DNA of 64,000 nt from contig NZ_CP139141.1 of NCBI RefSeq assembly GCF_034059295.1, positions 1,161,001 through 1,225,000 of the forward strand, written 5' to 3'. This stretch comes from Pseudomonas sp. HR96 (GTDB taxonomy: Bacteria > Pseudomonadota > Gammaproteobacteria > Pseudomonadales > Pseudomonadaceae). Shown here in pieces: positions 20,620-33,600 of the stretch. The position numbers and the translations under genes were made by a program. Numbering within the stretch: position 1 is the first letter of the stretch; each line of letters begins with the position of its first letter. The notes under the pieces are model-generated. The model ran no database searches and was not told the DNA's origin. It was given only the letters and a program-made list of their open reading frames with translations.

Positions 20620-21177
20620 ATGCAGACCCAAGCCATTATCGCCCCGCGAATTTCCACCCTGCCGGTGCACGAGCCGCGCGCGCGTGCCATCCTCCGTTGG
20701 CTGGTGCGCAAGGACATCATCGAAGAGCAGCCGAGCACCTGCGGCGCCAGCGGCAACCGCATGGCCTACGCCATCTCGGCCGGCGCCCGGGCGGTGGTCG
20801 AGCGCCCGGAGCTGCTGCCGTTCGGCGACGTGGTCAACGGCCTGGAAGTGATCACCGACCGCTGCATCTGCACCCCCCAGGACGGTTTCCTGCAGGAGGC
20901 CGGCTGCCCGCAATGCCGCCGCGAAGTCGGCGAGGCCTTGTTCGACAGCCTGGAGGAGTGGATGCCCGGCCACACCGACAATTTCGCCTGCCCGGAATGC
21001 GGCCATGAAGACGACATCAACGGTTTCATCTTTCTCCAGCCGTGCGCCTTCAGCAACCTGGGGTTCATCTTCAACAATTGGGAAAGGGCAGGGCTGAAGA
21101 AGGCCTTCGTTGCCGAGTTCGCCGATTGGCTCGACCAACCGGTGGCCCACGTGTCGGTCTACATGAACAGCCGCTAG
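20620..21177 (+). CDS. Conserved hypothetical protein with paired CxxC motifs
   Basis: The 185-residue protein starts at an ATG with AAAGG 7 bases upstream. It has CICTPQ, a CPQC pair and a CPECGHEDD pair, suggesting a zinc-ribbon-like site in the middle (about residues 85-130). The C-terminal half (FLQPCAFSNLGFIFNNW) is hydrophobic-aromatic but has no membrane segment. I do not recognise a function. It lies between divergent xseA and guaB, on its own. An older annotation as a transporter ATPase would not fit: no Walker motifs are present. Confidence 0.75.
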   Translation: MQTQAIIAPRISTLPVHEPRARAILRWLVRKDIIEEQPSTCGASGNRMAYAISAGARAVVERPELLPFGDVVNGLEVITDRCICTPQDGFLQEAGCPQCRREVGEALFDSLEEWMPGHTDNFACPECGHEDDINGFIFLQPCAFSNLGFIFNNWERAGLKKAFVAEFADWLDQPVAHVSVYMNSR

Positions 21178-22743
<1,566 letters not shown>

Positions 22744-22750
22744 TAGTGAA

Positions 22751-22808
22751 CGTGGCGCCCGCCGGCGCCACGGCTGATTAAGCAAGCGGGGCTGTTGATT
22801 CAGCCCCG
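22751..22808 (+). other. Two tandem hairpins between guaB and guaA
   Basis: CGTGGCGCC (22751-22759) and GGCGCCACG (22764-22772) form a perfect 9-bp stem with a 4-base loop. CGGGGCTG (22787-22794) and CAGCCCCG (22801-22808) form an 8-bp stem with a 6-base loop. Neither has a full U-tract, only TGTCGTTTCTG after the second. They may partly terminate or stabilise the guaBA transcript. Confidence 0.6.
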
Positions 22809-22842
22809 TGTCGTTTCTGATTACCTCTGACGAGATTGAGTC

Positions 22843-24420
22843 ATGGCCCTCGACATCCACGCCCACCGTATCCTGATCCTCGATTTCGGTTCCCAGTACA
22901 CCCAGCTGATCGCCCGCCGCGTGCGCGAGATCGGCGTGTACTGCGAACTGCATCCGTTCGACATGGACGACGAAGCGATCCGCCAGTTCGCGCCCAAGGG
23001 CGTCATCCTCGCCGGCGGCCCCGAGTCGGTCCACGTCGCCGACAGCCCACGTTGCCCGCAGGCGGTGTTCGACCTCGGCGTGCCGGTATTCGGCATCTGC
23101 TACGGCATGCAGACCATGGCCGAGCAACTGGGCGGCAAGGTCGAAGGCTCCGAGCTGCGCGAGTTCGGCTACGCCCGTGTCGACGTGGTCGGCAAGAGCC
23201 GCCTGCTCGACGGCATCGAAGACCACATCGACGCCGACGGCCTGTTCGGCCTCGACGTGTGGATGAGCCACGGTGACAAGGTCACCAAAATGCCGGAAGA
23301 CTTCCACATCCTGGCCAGCACCCCGAGCTGCCCGATCGCCGGCATGTTCAACGACGATCGCCGCTACTACGGCGTGCAGTTCCACCCTGAAGTGACCCAC
23401 ACCAAGCAGGGCGGGCGTATCCTGTCGCGCTTCATCCTCGACATCTGCGGCTGTGAAGCGCTGTGGACGCCGTCGAAGATCGCCGAAGACGCCATTGCCC
23501 AGGTACGCGCCCAGGTCGGCAGCGACAACGTCCTGCTGGGCCTGTCCGGCGGCGTCGACTCGTCGGTCGTTGCCGCACTGTTGCACAAGGCCATCGGTGA
23601 CCAGCTGACCTGCGTCTTCGTCGACAACGGTTTGCTGCGCCTGCACGAAGGTGAGCAGGTCATGGCCATGTTCGCCGAGAACATGGGCGTCAAGGTCATC
23701 CGCGCCAACGCCGAAGCACAGTTCCTCGGCAACCTCGAAGGCGAGGCGGACCCCGAGAAGAAGCGCAAGATCATCGGCCGCACCTTCATCGACGTGTTCG
23801 ACGCCGAAGCCAGCAAGCTGGACAACATCAAGTTCCTCGCCCAAGGCACCATCTACCCCGATGTGATCGAGTCGGCCGGCGCCAAGAGCGGCAAGGCCCA
23901 CGTGATCAAGTCGCACCACAACGTCGGCGGCCTGCCCGAGGAAATGAACCTCAAGCTGGTCGAGCCGCTGCGCGAGCTGTTCAAGGACGAAGTCCGCCGT
24001 CTCGGCCTGGAGCTCGGCCTGCCGTACGACATGGTCTACCGCCACCCATTCCCCGGCCCGGGCCTGGGCGTACGCATCCTCGGCGAAGTGAAGAAGGAAT
24101 ACGCCGACCTGCTGCGGCGTGCCGACCACATCTTCATCGAAGAACTGCGCAAGGCCGACTGGTACCACAAGGTCAGCCAGGCCTTCGTGGTGTTCCAGCC
24201 GGTCAAGTCGGTCGGCGTGGTCGGCGACGGCCGCCGCTACGCCTGGGTCGTGGCCCTGCGCGCGGTAGAGACCATCGACTTCATGACCGCTCGTTGGGCG
24301 CACCTGCCCTATGAGCTGCTGGAGACGGTGAGCGGGCGCATCATCAACGAGATCGAAGGGATCTCGCGGGTGACCTATGATGTGTCGAGCAAGCCGCCGG
24401 CGACGATCGAGTGGGAATGA
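22843..24420 (+). CDS. guaA: GMP synthase (glutamine-hydrolysing)
   Basis: GuaA converts XMP to GMP using glutamine and ATP. The N-terminal class I glutamine amidotransferase has the nucleophile in GICYGMQ and the His-Glu pair in FHPEVTHT. The ATP-pyrophosphatase domain has the P-loop [16 protein letters not shown]. The C-terminal dimerisation domain ends TIEWE. At 525 residues it is full length. It lies 99 bp after guaB, and a clear terminator follows. Confidence 0.97.
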   Translation: MALDIHAHRILILDFGSQYTQLIARRVREIGVYCELHPFDMDDEAIRQFAPKGVILAGGPESVHVADSPRCPQAVFDLGVPVFGICYGMQTMAEQLGGKVEGSELREFGYARVDVVGKSRLLDGIEDHIDADGLFGLDVWMSHGDKVTKMPEDFHILASTPSCPIAGMFNDDRRYYGVQFHPEVTHTKQGGRILSRFILDICGCEALWTPSKIAEDAIAQVRAQVGSDNVLLGLSGGVDSSVVAALLHKAIGDQLTCVFVDNGLLRLHEGEQVMAMFAENMGVKVIRANAEAQFLGNLEGEADPEKKRKIIGRTFIDVFDAEASKLDNIKFLAQGTIYPDVIESAGAKSGKAHVIKSHHNVGGLPEEMNLKLVEPLRELFKDEVRRLGLELGLPYDMVYRHPFPGPGLGVRILGEVKKEYADLLRRADHIFIEELRKADWYHKVSQAFVVFQPVKSVGVVGDGRRYAWVVALRAVETIDFMTARWAHLPYELLETVSGRIINEIEGISRVTYDVSSKPPATIEWE

Positions 24421-24467
24421 TTGGGCGTCCGGCATTGACCGGCACGATCTAGCAAGAAATGCCCTAG

Positions 24468-24498
24468 AGCCCGCGTAATTGCGGGCTTTTGGCTTTTT
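24468..24498 (+). terminator. Intrinsic terminator after guaA
   Basis: AGCCCGC (24468-24474), GTAATT loop and GCGGGCT (24481-24487), followed by TTTGGCTTTTT. It lies 48 bp past guaA. The rest of the gap to 24741 shows only a small inverted repeat (CATTGC/GCAATG at 24667-24683) and no clear promoter; several open frames there have no ribosome site. Confidence 0.85.
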
Positions 24499-24741
24499 GG
24501 GTCTGGCAAATTGAACATTTTCAGCCGTCCTGCCCTGACCGCGCCCGGATGCAAGCGTCGGTGAAGCTTGCTGCGGGTAGCCAGATGTAGAAGTCCGCCA
24601 TGATCCGCAATGGTCACCGCCTGTGTGGACGAAAGCCATTGCAACCGGCGGTGTATCGTTCCATCCCATTGCTCTATGCAATGCCCACGACTCACCGCCC
24701 GTTTCGATACTCCGGATTCCCACCACCCCGGAGGATCAAGA

Positions 24742-27339
24742 ATGGACTCTCAAGCATCCATTGCCGAGCTCGGCCAGCACCTCAAGCAGCTTCTGCAGAC
24801 CGCCGTCGTCGAACTGCCAGACCTGTACCAGATGGCTCACGACACCGCGCAGCACCTGCTGCAATCCATGGGCCTGGTCGCGGACCCCGATACCCTGTAC
24901 TGGCATCGGTTCCGCAACAGTCAGTCCAGCCACCGCACCTTCACCGGCTTCGAGCACGTCGGGCCGCCGGTGGAAAGCATGACGTTCACCGAGTTGCTGA
25001 TGCGAAGGTTCCGGGTCGGCGACCAGGACAATGCCGACCTGCTGCACCAGATGGGCGGTTTCTATCATGCCGATGCTACGGCGCGTTTCTATGATGAGCA
25101 CAACGAAGCCCGGCTGGCGCCCGCTGCGGTAATGAAAGCGCTCTGGCAGACGGATTTCAGCGCGATGTATCACCCGCGCATCAAGCGGTTCTGGGACAGC
25201 CACACCGACGCGGTGCGCAGCATGATCCGACTTAATTGCCTATGTGCGGCGGTGCAGGCGTGCCAGGACCTGGAGCTGAGACGAGCGCAGGTGCAGTGGG
25301 TCTACGACGGGTTGGGTGTGGCACGGGCCATGGCGCCCACCGTCGCCGACTTCATGGGGGAGCGGCCGGCGCTGGCCGGGGTCTCGGTGCGCCGGGTGCG
25401 GATCGCCGGTCACGACCTGATCAATGTGCTGTGTTTCGCCGCGCCCACAGGCGGCCGGCTGCTGTACCTGGCGGGGCGCCAGGCGGCGTTCGAGGGGTTC
25501 GCCAGCGATGCCGCGCTGCAGGCTTGGCTGCACGGTGAATTGGGCTATGCCCAGGGCATGGATTATCTGCTGTTGCATACGGCGCTGGTGGGTGCCGCCG
25601 ACGCCGTGCTGCGCCGGCAGGCCTTCGAGGCCCTGGGGGCACAGCCGCTGGGGCAGGCACGGGCGGGCATCGAGTGCCTGGCGCTGGCCGGCGATGCGGG
25701 GAGCTGGTTGTGCGAGCAGACCCGCCTGCAGATGGCTGCCGAGGCCGACTTGCGATTGCGTGGCAACGACGACCTGCGCAAGCAATTGTGGGTGGGCTAC
25801 CTGGGCGCGGGGTTGCGCGTGCTGGGCCCCAGCGCGCTGGTTGCCTGGCCTTTGGCGCTGGTGGTCGTGGTGGCGAGTGCGTCGAAGTTTGCTCTGCACG
25901 TCGATCGCGCGGTGAATGCCAATGATCCGGCGCAGCGCCAGGCAGCACTGCTGGCAGCGATTTTCAGTGGCGTCGAACTGCTGCTTAACGCAACCCTGCT
26001 GCTTCCCGGCGCCATCCCTTCACTGGCCGAGCTCGAGCCGCTCGAGGCCCTGCCACGGCTGACACCCCGGGCGCCGGCGTTGCCCGAGGCCAACGGCATC
26101 GTCAGTGTCGACGGCCTGCAATACGTCCGCCTGGACGGCCGCTTCTATCGAGTCAGGCATGATTCGCAGATGCAATGCTGGTTGATTGTCGACCCCAAGC
26201 GCCCATATGGCTTCGGCGGTAACCACCCGGTGCGCTTCAATGAACAGCTGCAATGGGAGCTGCTGGACCCGCCCTGTCTCAGAGGCGGGGGCGGGTGTCT
26301 GGGGACGGCGAGGGTGACACCCGCGCTGCCCGACGATTATGAAGTGTTCGACATGCAAACCCGTCTGTACGAGACGCCGCTATCGGCCAGGGTGCAGGTG
26401 CGTGAGCTGTATCGCCCCGAGTTCAAGAATCTGCTGGCGGGGCTTGGCCTGGAAACCGGGCACCGGCTGGAGTCGGCCCTGGCGACGATCAACCGTTTGC
26501 GCGGCCGGTTGGTCGAAGACGCCGTCGCCTTCATCGAGCAGTGGCGCGCCAACCCTCGGCCACGCTCATCACAGTGGGTGCCGGACAGCAGCCTGTCGGT
26601 GCCACTGGCGTTGCAGCGGCTGCTGCAGCAGAGCCGGGGTGTGGTTATTGGCGAGTCGCACATTGCCATTGCCAGCAAGCGTCTGCTCATCGAGAACATG
26701 CAGGCCATGGTCCGCAATGGCGTGGATACCTTGTATATGGAGCACCTGCTCAGCGACCTGCATCAGGAGTGGCTGGAGAACCTGCCGCGAAGCGGCAAGC
26801 TGCCAGCACCCTTGCAGGACTATCTGCGCGCGCTTGACCAGGGGCACGGTCTGGAAGTCTCCAGCGAATATTCCTTCACGCGCCTGGTGCAAGTCGCGCG
26901 TCGAGAGGGGGTCGAGGTGAGGGCCCTGGATTGCGCCGCCAGTTACCGGCTGGACGGCATGGATGAAGTGTTCGAATACGTCGGCGGCACCATGCGCCAG
27001 CAGGTCTTCAGTTATTACGCCTCGCGGGTGTTCGCTGCCCGCCGTGCGGCCGGCCAGGTGGGCAAGTGGGTGGCGCTGGTGGGCAATACCCATGCCTCGA
27101 CCTACAAAGGAGTGCCTGGGCTGGCGCAGCTGGAGGACGTGATGTCGATACGGGTGGTGGATGCGGGGGAGGGCCAGCAGACGGGTATGACCCTGGACCC
27201 CGGGGAGTTTTTCCTGCCCTCGATGGGGCGCCCCGACGGGGTCGTCAAGGCCGACTGGCGGCTGGCGCTGAAGGTGCGGGAGGCACCTTACGAGTTCCTC
27301 GATCCCTCGCTGGCCCCGCCTGGGGTGACCCGACCCTGA
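24742..27339 (+). CDS. Dermonecrotic/membrane-targeted toxin-like protein with C-terminal TIKI/ChaN/EreA-like domain
   Basis: The ATG at 24742 follows GGAGG by 7 bases and gives 865 residues. No signal peptide is seen. The N-terminal 350 residues are helical and resemble the N-terminal region of Pseudomonas dermonecrotic-toxin-like proteins. Two hydrophobic stretches lie near 365-385 and 400-430. A short beta segment (YVRLDGRFYRVRHD) typical of these proteins follows. The C-terminal domain (about 615-800) has GESH (637-640), MEH (666-668) and GNTH (781-784), the acidic/histidine pattern of the TIKI-ChaN-EreA-PMT C2 superfamily. Toxicity, export route and target are inference. No Rhs, VgrG or immunity gene is adjacent. 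Confidence 0.65.
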   Translation: MDSQASIAELGQHLKQLLQTAVVELPDLYQMAHDTAQHLLQSMGLVADPDTLYWHRFRNSQSSHRTFTGFEHVGPPVESMTFTELLMRRFRVGDQDNADLLHQMGGFYHADATARFYDEHNEARLAPAAVMKALWQTDFSAMYHPRIKRFWDSHTDAVRSMIRLNCLCAAVQACQDLELRRAQVQWVYDGLGVARAMAPTVADFMGERPALAGVSVRRVRIAGHDLINVLCFAAPTGGRLLYLAGRQAAFEGFASDAALQAWLHGELGYAQGMDYLLLHTALVGAADAVLRRQAFEALGAQPLGQARAGIECLALAGDAGSWLCEQTRLQMAAEADLRLRGNDDLRKQLWVGYLGAGLRVLGPSALVAWPLALVVVVASASKFALHVDRAVNANDPAQRQAALLAAIFSGVELLLNATLLLPGAIPSLAELEPLEALPRLTPRAPALPEANGIVSVDGLQYVRLDGRFYRVRHDSQMQCWLIVDPKRPYGFGGNHPVRFNEQLQWELLDPPCLRGGGGCLGTARVTPALPDDYEVFDMQTRLYETPLSARVQVRELYRPEFKNLLAGLGLETGHRLESALATINRLRGRLVEDAVAFIEQWRANPRPRSSQWVPDSSLSVPLALQRLLQQSRGVVIGESHIAIASKRLLIENMQAMVRNGVDTLYMEHLLSDLHQEWLENLPRSGKLPAPLQDYLRALDQGHGLEVSSEYSFTRLVQVARREGVEVRALDCAASYRLDGMDEVFEYVGGTMRQQVFSYYASRVFAARRAAGQVGKWVALVGNTHASTYKGVPGLAQLEDVMSIRVVDAGEGQQTGMTLDPGEFFLPSMGRPDGVVKADWRLALKVREAPYEFLDPSLAPPGVTRP

Positions 27340-27418
27340 TCGGCCACTTGCGGTAACCATTGCCGTCAGCGGGTGCTGGATCTGCCGAGGCATACTTGGG
27401 TTCTGAATAAGCCGGTAA

Positions 27419-27440
27419 TAGGTTGTCAATTGACAACCTA
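27419..27440. promoter_or_regulatory. Perfect 22-bp palindrome, candidate operator of the downstream module
   Basis: The sequence starting TAGGTTGTCAA is perfectly self-complementary over 22 bp, with centre AATT. It ends 28 bp before the start of the small HicA-like gene. TAATAG overlaps its left edge, and TTGACA occurs within it, so a promoter probably overlaps it. The helix-turn-helix protein two genes downstream is the natural candidate to bind it. Operator function is inference. Confidence 0.65.
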
Positions 27441-27468
27441 AATAATGTTGGCAGACTGGAGGTCATGG

Positions 27469-27738
27469 ATGACACGCGCAAGGCACCCCAACAAGGACAT
27501 CGAATACGCCCTCAGGTACGCCGAACATCAGGGCTGGCGATTGCAGCTCGGCGGCGGGCATGCCTGGGGCAAGCTTTATTGTCCATACAACAGCCGTGAT
27601 TGTCGCTGTGGTGACCATTGCATTACCTGTATCTGGAGCACGCCCCGCGACCCCCAGGCCCATGCCAAACGGCTGCTGCGGATCGTGGATAACTGCACCG
27701 GGCCTGACGGCGGCGCCGTGTTGCTGCCAAGGAGATAG
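27469..27738 (+). CDS. Small HicA-like protein, candidate toxin of a two-gene module
   Basis: The 89-residue basic protein starts at an ATG with GGAGG 6 bases upstream; an ATG at 27445 is less likely. The N-terminal pattern KDIEYALRYAEHQGWRLQLGGGHAWGKLYCP matches the alpha-beta-beta layout and central Gly-His of HicA-type mRNA interferases (His31). A cysteine cluster follows (Cys38, 45, 47, 51, 54), which ordinary HicA lacks and which could bind metal. The next gene starts 3 bp downstream. I infer a toxin-antitoxin-like role; it could instead be a regulatory pair. Confidence 0.55.
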   Translation: MTRARHPNKDIEYALRYAEHQGWRLQLGGGHAWGKLYCPYNSRDCRCGDHCITCIWSTPRDPQAHAKRLLRIVDNCTGPDGGAVLLPRR

Positions 27739-27741
27739 ATC

Positions 27742-28266
27742 ATGGAATACCTTTTTCGCCTCAGCTATCAGCTCGACCCCGCTGATTGCGACGTCGATGT
27801 CCTGTTGGAGCGTCTGTTCGAGGCCGGCTGCGATGACGCCCTGGTAGGCGTCGGCCTGCCAGGGCGCATGGGCCTGAAGTTTCAGCGCGAGGCGCCGAGC
27901 GCCGAAGTAGCCATGCTCAGTGCGCTGGCGGACGTCAAGGCTGCCATGCCGGGCGCTCGGCTGATCGAAGCGGCGCCGGACATGGTCGGGCTCAGCGATG
28001 CCGCCGAGTTCGTCGGGGTCAGCCGGCAGAACATGCGCAAATTGATGCTGGCCCACAGTGGCGATTTTCCGTTGCCGTTGCACCAGGGCAGCACCTCGGT
28101 ATGGCATCTGGATGATATTTTTCAGTGGCTGCAGCAGCGTGGCGGTTACCCGCTGGACCCCGCAGTGCTGGAAGTCGCTCGCTGCGCCCGCCGCGCCAAC
28201 CTGGCCCGGGCTCGGGCCGGGCTCGCCGGCAGCGCAGATGATCCTTTCGAAAAATGGGTCGGCTGA
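27742..28266 (+). CDS. Helix-turn-helix protein, candidate antitoxin/autoregulator
   Basis: The 174-residue protein follows the small HicA-like gene by 3 bp and has AAGGAG before its ATG. Residues 1-85 form an unrecognised alpha/beta domain (MEYLFRLSYQLDPADCDVDV). Residues 88-135 look like an AlpA/MerR-type DNA-binding helix-turn-helix (GLSDAAEFVGVSRQNMRKLM), with HLDDIFQWLQQ as a wing-like end. The module order, toxin-like gene first, and the upstream palindrome suggest autoregulation. Family not recognised with certainty. Confidence 0.55.
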   Translation: MEYLFRLSYQLDPADCDVDVLLERLFEAGCDDALVGVGLPGRMGLKFQREAPSAEVAMLSALADVKAAMPGARLIEAAPDMVGLSDAAEFVGVSRQNMRKLMLAHSGDFPLPLHQGSTSVWHLDDIFQWLQQRGGYPLDPAVLEVARCARRANLARARAGLAGSADDPFEKWVG

Positions 28267-28315
28267 GCGCTGGGCTTTGCGTCGGGCCCCCCGGATAATG
28301 GCGGGCAATGCGAGG

Positions 28316-28831
28316 ATGACAGCTTTCGAGGTTTACCGAGTTTTGAAACAGTTACAGATCGTCGATCGCAGCCGTGATCGACACTTCATGCAGCAGGCCC
28401 TGGCCCTGGCGGCCGAGGGGGCGGCGCTGGGCGAAGTGCCGGTGGGCGCGGTGCTGGTGCAGGCTGGCGAAATCATTGGCCGTGGCTTCAACTGCCCGAT
28501 CAGTACCCACGATCCCAGTGCCCATGCCGAAATGGTCGCCATTCGGGCTGCCGCCCTGGCGCTGAGCAATTACCGGCTGCCCGGCAGCACGCTGTATGTG
28601 ACCCTGGAGCCGTGCAGCATGTGCGCCGGGCTGATCGTGCATTCGCGGGTGGGGCGGGTGGTGTTTGGTGCGCTGGAGCCCAAGGCTGGGGTGGCGCAGA
28701 GCCAGGGGCAGTTCTTCAGCCAGGGGTTTCTCAACCATCGGCTGCAGATCGAGGGCGGGGTGCTGGCGGATGAGTGCGGTGCGATCCTGAGCGAATTCTT
28801 CCGAGCGCGAAGGGCCAAGCCGGCGGGGTAG
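28316..28831 (+). CDS. tadA: tRNA-specific adenosine deaminase TadA
   Basis: TadA converts the wobble adenosine of tRNA-Arg(ACG) to inosine. The deaminase zinc site is complete: HAEMVAI (with catalytic Glu) and EPCSMCAG. The 171-residue call uses the ATG at 28316; a TTG at 28343 with GAGG 11 bases upstream gives 162 residues starting KQLQIVDRSRD and may be the true start. It lies just after the HicA-like module and ends 41 bp before the convergent mltF. Confidence 0.9.
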   Translation: MTAFEVYRVLKQLQIVDRSRDRHFMQQALALAAEGAALGEVPVGAVLVQAGEIIGRGFNCPISTHDPSAHAEMVAIRAAALALSNYRLPGSTLYVTLEPCSMCAGLIVHSRVGRVVFGALEPKAGVAQSQGQFFSQGFLNHRLQIEGGVLADECGAILSEFFRARRAKPAG

Positions 28832-28872
28832 CCCGTGTGAGCGGGCAGTGCGCGAGTGCTTGATCCTGGGCC

Positions 28873-30396
<1,524 letters not shown>

Positions 30397-30430
30397 CTAG
30401 CGACCGCAATGGGTGATTTGCCCGCAAATA

Positions 30431-30466
30431 TAGGAAGGATCCTACCCATATCGGTAAGTATTCCTA
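30431..30466. promoter_or_regulatory. Nested dyad in the mltF-purL divergent gap
   Basis: The 283-bp gap between mltF and purL is AT-rich in its middle. TAGGAA (30431-30436) and TTCCTA (30461-30466) flank TACC and GGTA (30443-30446, 30453-30456), giving two nested inverted repeats about a shared region. This could be a regulator site. A TAGAAT hexamer at 30572-30577 is a possible purL -10 without a good -35. Nothing else is seen in the gap. Confidence 0.35.
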
Positions 30467-30619
30467 CATCGCAAGCGGCGCAGATCGGCTGTTTTCACCG
30501 CGCCCAGCGCGTTCTCACCTTGGCCTGACGAGCCGAGCGCCGTTTCGGGTGCCCTGGCCGGCGGTTTACGCTAGAATGCACGGCCTCAAAGCACACCCCT
30601 TCCCGAGGCTGTCCCGAAG

Positions 30620-33600
30620 ATGTTGATCCTGCGCGGCGCTCCTGCCCTTTCTGCCTTTCGCCACGGTAAATTACTCGAGCAATTGAGCCAGAAAGTCCCT
30701 GCTGTCAGCGGTTTGTACGCTGAATTCGCCCACTTCGCCGAGGTCACCGGCGAGTTGACCAGCGACGAGCAGCACGTACTTGCCCGTCTGCTGAAATACG
30801 GCCCCAGCGTGCCGGTCCAGGAGCCCAACGGTCGGCTGTTTCTGGTCATGCCGCGCTTCGGCACGATTTCGCCCTGGTCGAGCAAGGCCAGCGACATCGC
30901 CCACAACTGCGGGTTGGCCAAGGTTCAGCGCCTGGAGCGCGGGATCGCCTTTTATGTCGCCGGGCAGTTCGACGAAGCCCAGGCCCAGGCGATCGCTGAC
31001 ACCCTGCACGACCGCATGACGCAGATCGTGCTGACGCGCCTGGACGATGCCGCCGGCCTGTTCAGCCACGCCGAACCCAAGCCGCTGACGGCGGTGGACG
31101 TGCTGGGCGGCGGGCGCGCTGCGCTGGCGACCGCCAACGTCGAGCTGGGCCTGGCCCTGGCCGACGACGAAATCGACTATTTGGTGACCAGCTTTCAGGG
31201 CCTGGGGCGCAACCCGCACGACATCGAGCTGATGATGTTCGCCCAGGCGAACTCCGAGCATTGCCGACACAAGATCTTCAATGCCAGCTGGGACATCGAC
31301 GGCGAAGAACAGGAAAAAAGCCTGTTCGGCATGATCAAGAACACCTACCAGATGCACAGCGAGAACGTGCTCTCGGCTTACAAGGACAACGCCTCGGTGA
31401 TTGTCGGCAGCGTCGCCGGGCGCTTCTTCCCCAACCCTGACACCCGCCAGTACGGCGCGGTGCAGGAGCCGGTGCACATCCTGATGAAGGTCGAGACCCA
31501 CAACCATCCGACCGCCATCGCGCCGTTCCCGGGGGCCTCTACCGGTTCCGGCGGTGAGATTCGCGACGAGGGTGCCACCGGCCGTGGCGCCAAGCCCAAG
31601 GCGGGCCTGACCGGTTTCACGGTGTCCAACCTGAATATTCCGGGCTTCTTGCAGCCATGGGAAAAGCCCTACGGCAAGCCCGAGCGCATCGTCACCGCGC
31701 TGGACATCATGATCGACGGCCCGCTGGGCGGCGCCGCCTTCAACAACGAGTTTGGCCGCCCGGCGCTGACCGGCTACTTCCGTACCTTCGAGCAGTCGAT
31801 CAGCACCCCGCACGGTGAAGAAGTGCGCGGCTACCACAAGCCGATCATGCTCGCCGGCGGCATGGGCAACATCCGCGCCGAACACGTGCAGAAAGGCGAA
31901 ATCACCGTCGGCTCCAAGCTCATCGTGCTCGGCGGCCCGGCCATGCTCATCGGCCTGGGCGGCGGTGCTGCCTCCTCCATGGCCACCGGCGCCAGCTCCG
32001 CCGACCTGGATTTCGCCTCGGTGCAGCGCGAGAACCCGGAAATGGAACGTCGCTGCCAGGAGGTCATCGACCGCTGCTGGCAGCTGGGCGAGCGCAACCC
32101 GATCAGCTTCATCCATGACGTCGGCGCGGGCGGCCTGTCCAACGCCTTCCCCGAGCTGGTCAACGACGGCGGACGGGGTGGCCGCTTCGAGCTGCGCAAT
32201 GTGCCCAACGACGAGCCGGGCATGGCGCCGCTGGAAATCTGGAGCAACGAATCCCAGGAACGCTACGTGCTGGCGGTCGATGCCGCCGACTTCGAGCGCT
32301 TCCAGGCCATCTGTGAGCGCGAGCGCTGCCCGTTCGCCGTGGTCGGCGAAGCCACTGCCGAGCCGCAACTGACCGTCACCGACAGCCATTTCGGCAACAG
32401 CCCGGTGGACATGCCGCTCGAAGTGCTGCTGGGCAAGGCGCCGCGCATGCACCGCAGCGCCGTGCGCGAAGCCGAGCTGGGCGATGCCTTCGACCCGGCC
32501 GCGCTGGACCTGGCTGAAAGCATCGAGCGCGTGCTGCACCACCCAGCCGTGGCCAGCAAGAGCTTTTTGATCACCATCGGCGACCGCACCATCACTGGCC
32601 TCGTGGCCCGTGACCAGATGGTCGGCCCGTGGCAGGTGCCGGTGGCCGACGTTGCCGTCACCGCCACCAGCTTCGACGTCTACACCGGTGAAGCCATGGC
32701 CATGGGCGAGCGCACGCCGCTGGCGCTGCTCGACGCCCCGGCGTCGGCGCGCATGGCGGTCGGCGAAACCCTGACCAACATCGTCGCCTCGAGCATCGGC
32801 AGGATTTCCGACATCAAGCTGTCGGCCAACTGGATGTCGGCCGCCGGCCACCCGGGCGAAGACGCGCGTCTGTACGACGCGGTCAAGGCCGTGGGCATGC
32901 AGCTGTGCCCGGAGCTGGGTATCACCATCCCGGTGGGCAAGGACTCCATGTCCATGAAGACCCGCTGGAGCGAAGAGGGCGTCGACAAGAGCGTGACCTC
33001 GCCGCTGTCGCTGATCATCACCGGTTTCGCGCCGGTGCTCGACGTGCGCAAGACCCTGACTCCGCAACTGCGCCTGGACAAGGGCGAGACCGACCTGATC
33101 CTGATCGACCTGGGTCGCGGGCAGAACCGCATGGGCGCCTCGATCCTCGCCCAGGCCCATGGCCAGCTGGCCAGCCAGGCGCCGGACGTCGACGACGCCG
33201 AAGACCTCAAGGCCTTCTTCGCGGTGATCCAGGGCCTCAATGCCGACGGCCATCTGCTGGCCTACCACGACCGCTCCGATGGCGGCCTGCTGGTTACCGC
33301 CGTGGAAATGGCTTTCGCCGGCCACTGCGGCCTGGACCTGCAGCTGGACGCCCTGGCGCACTCGCGCGAAGAGGTCAACGCCTTGCTCTTCAACGAAGAG
33401 CTGGGCGCGCTGATCCAGGTTCGCCAGGGCGCCACGGCCGACGTCCTCACTCAATTCAGCGCTGCCGGCCTGGGTGATTGCGTGTCGGTCATCGGTCGCC
33501 CGGTCAACAACGGCGAAGTGGCTATCCGCTACAACGACGAGGTCATCTTCACCGCCCAGCGCCGCCTGATGCAGCGTCAGTGGAGCGAGACCAGCTACCA

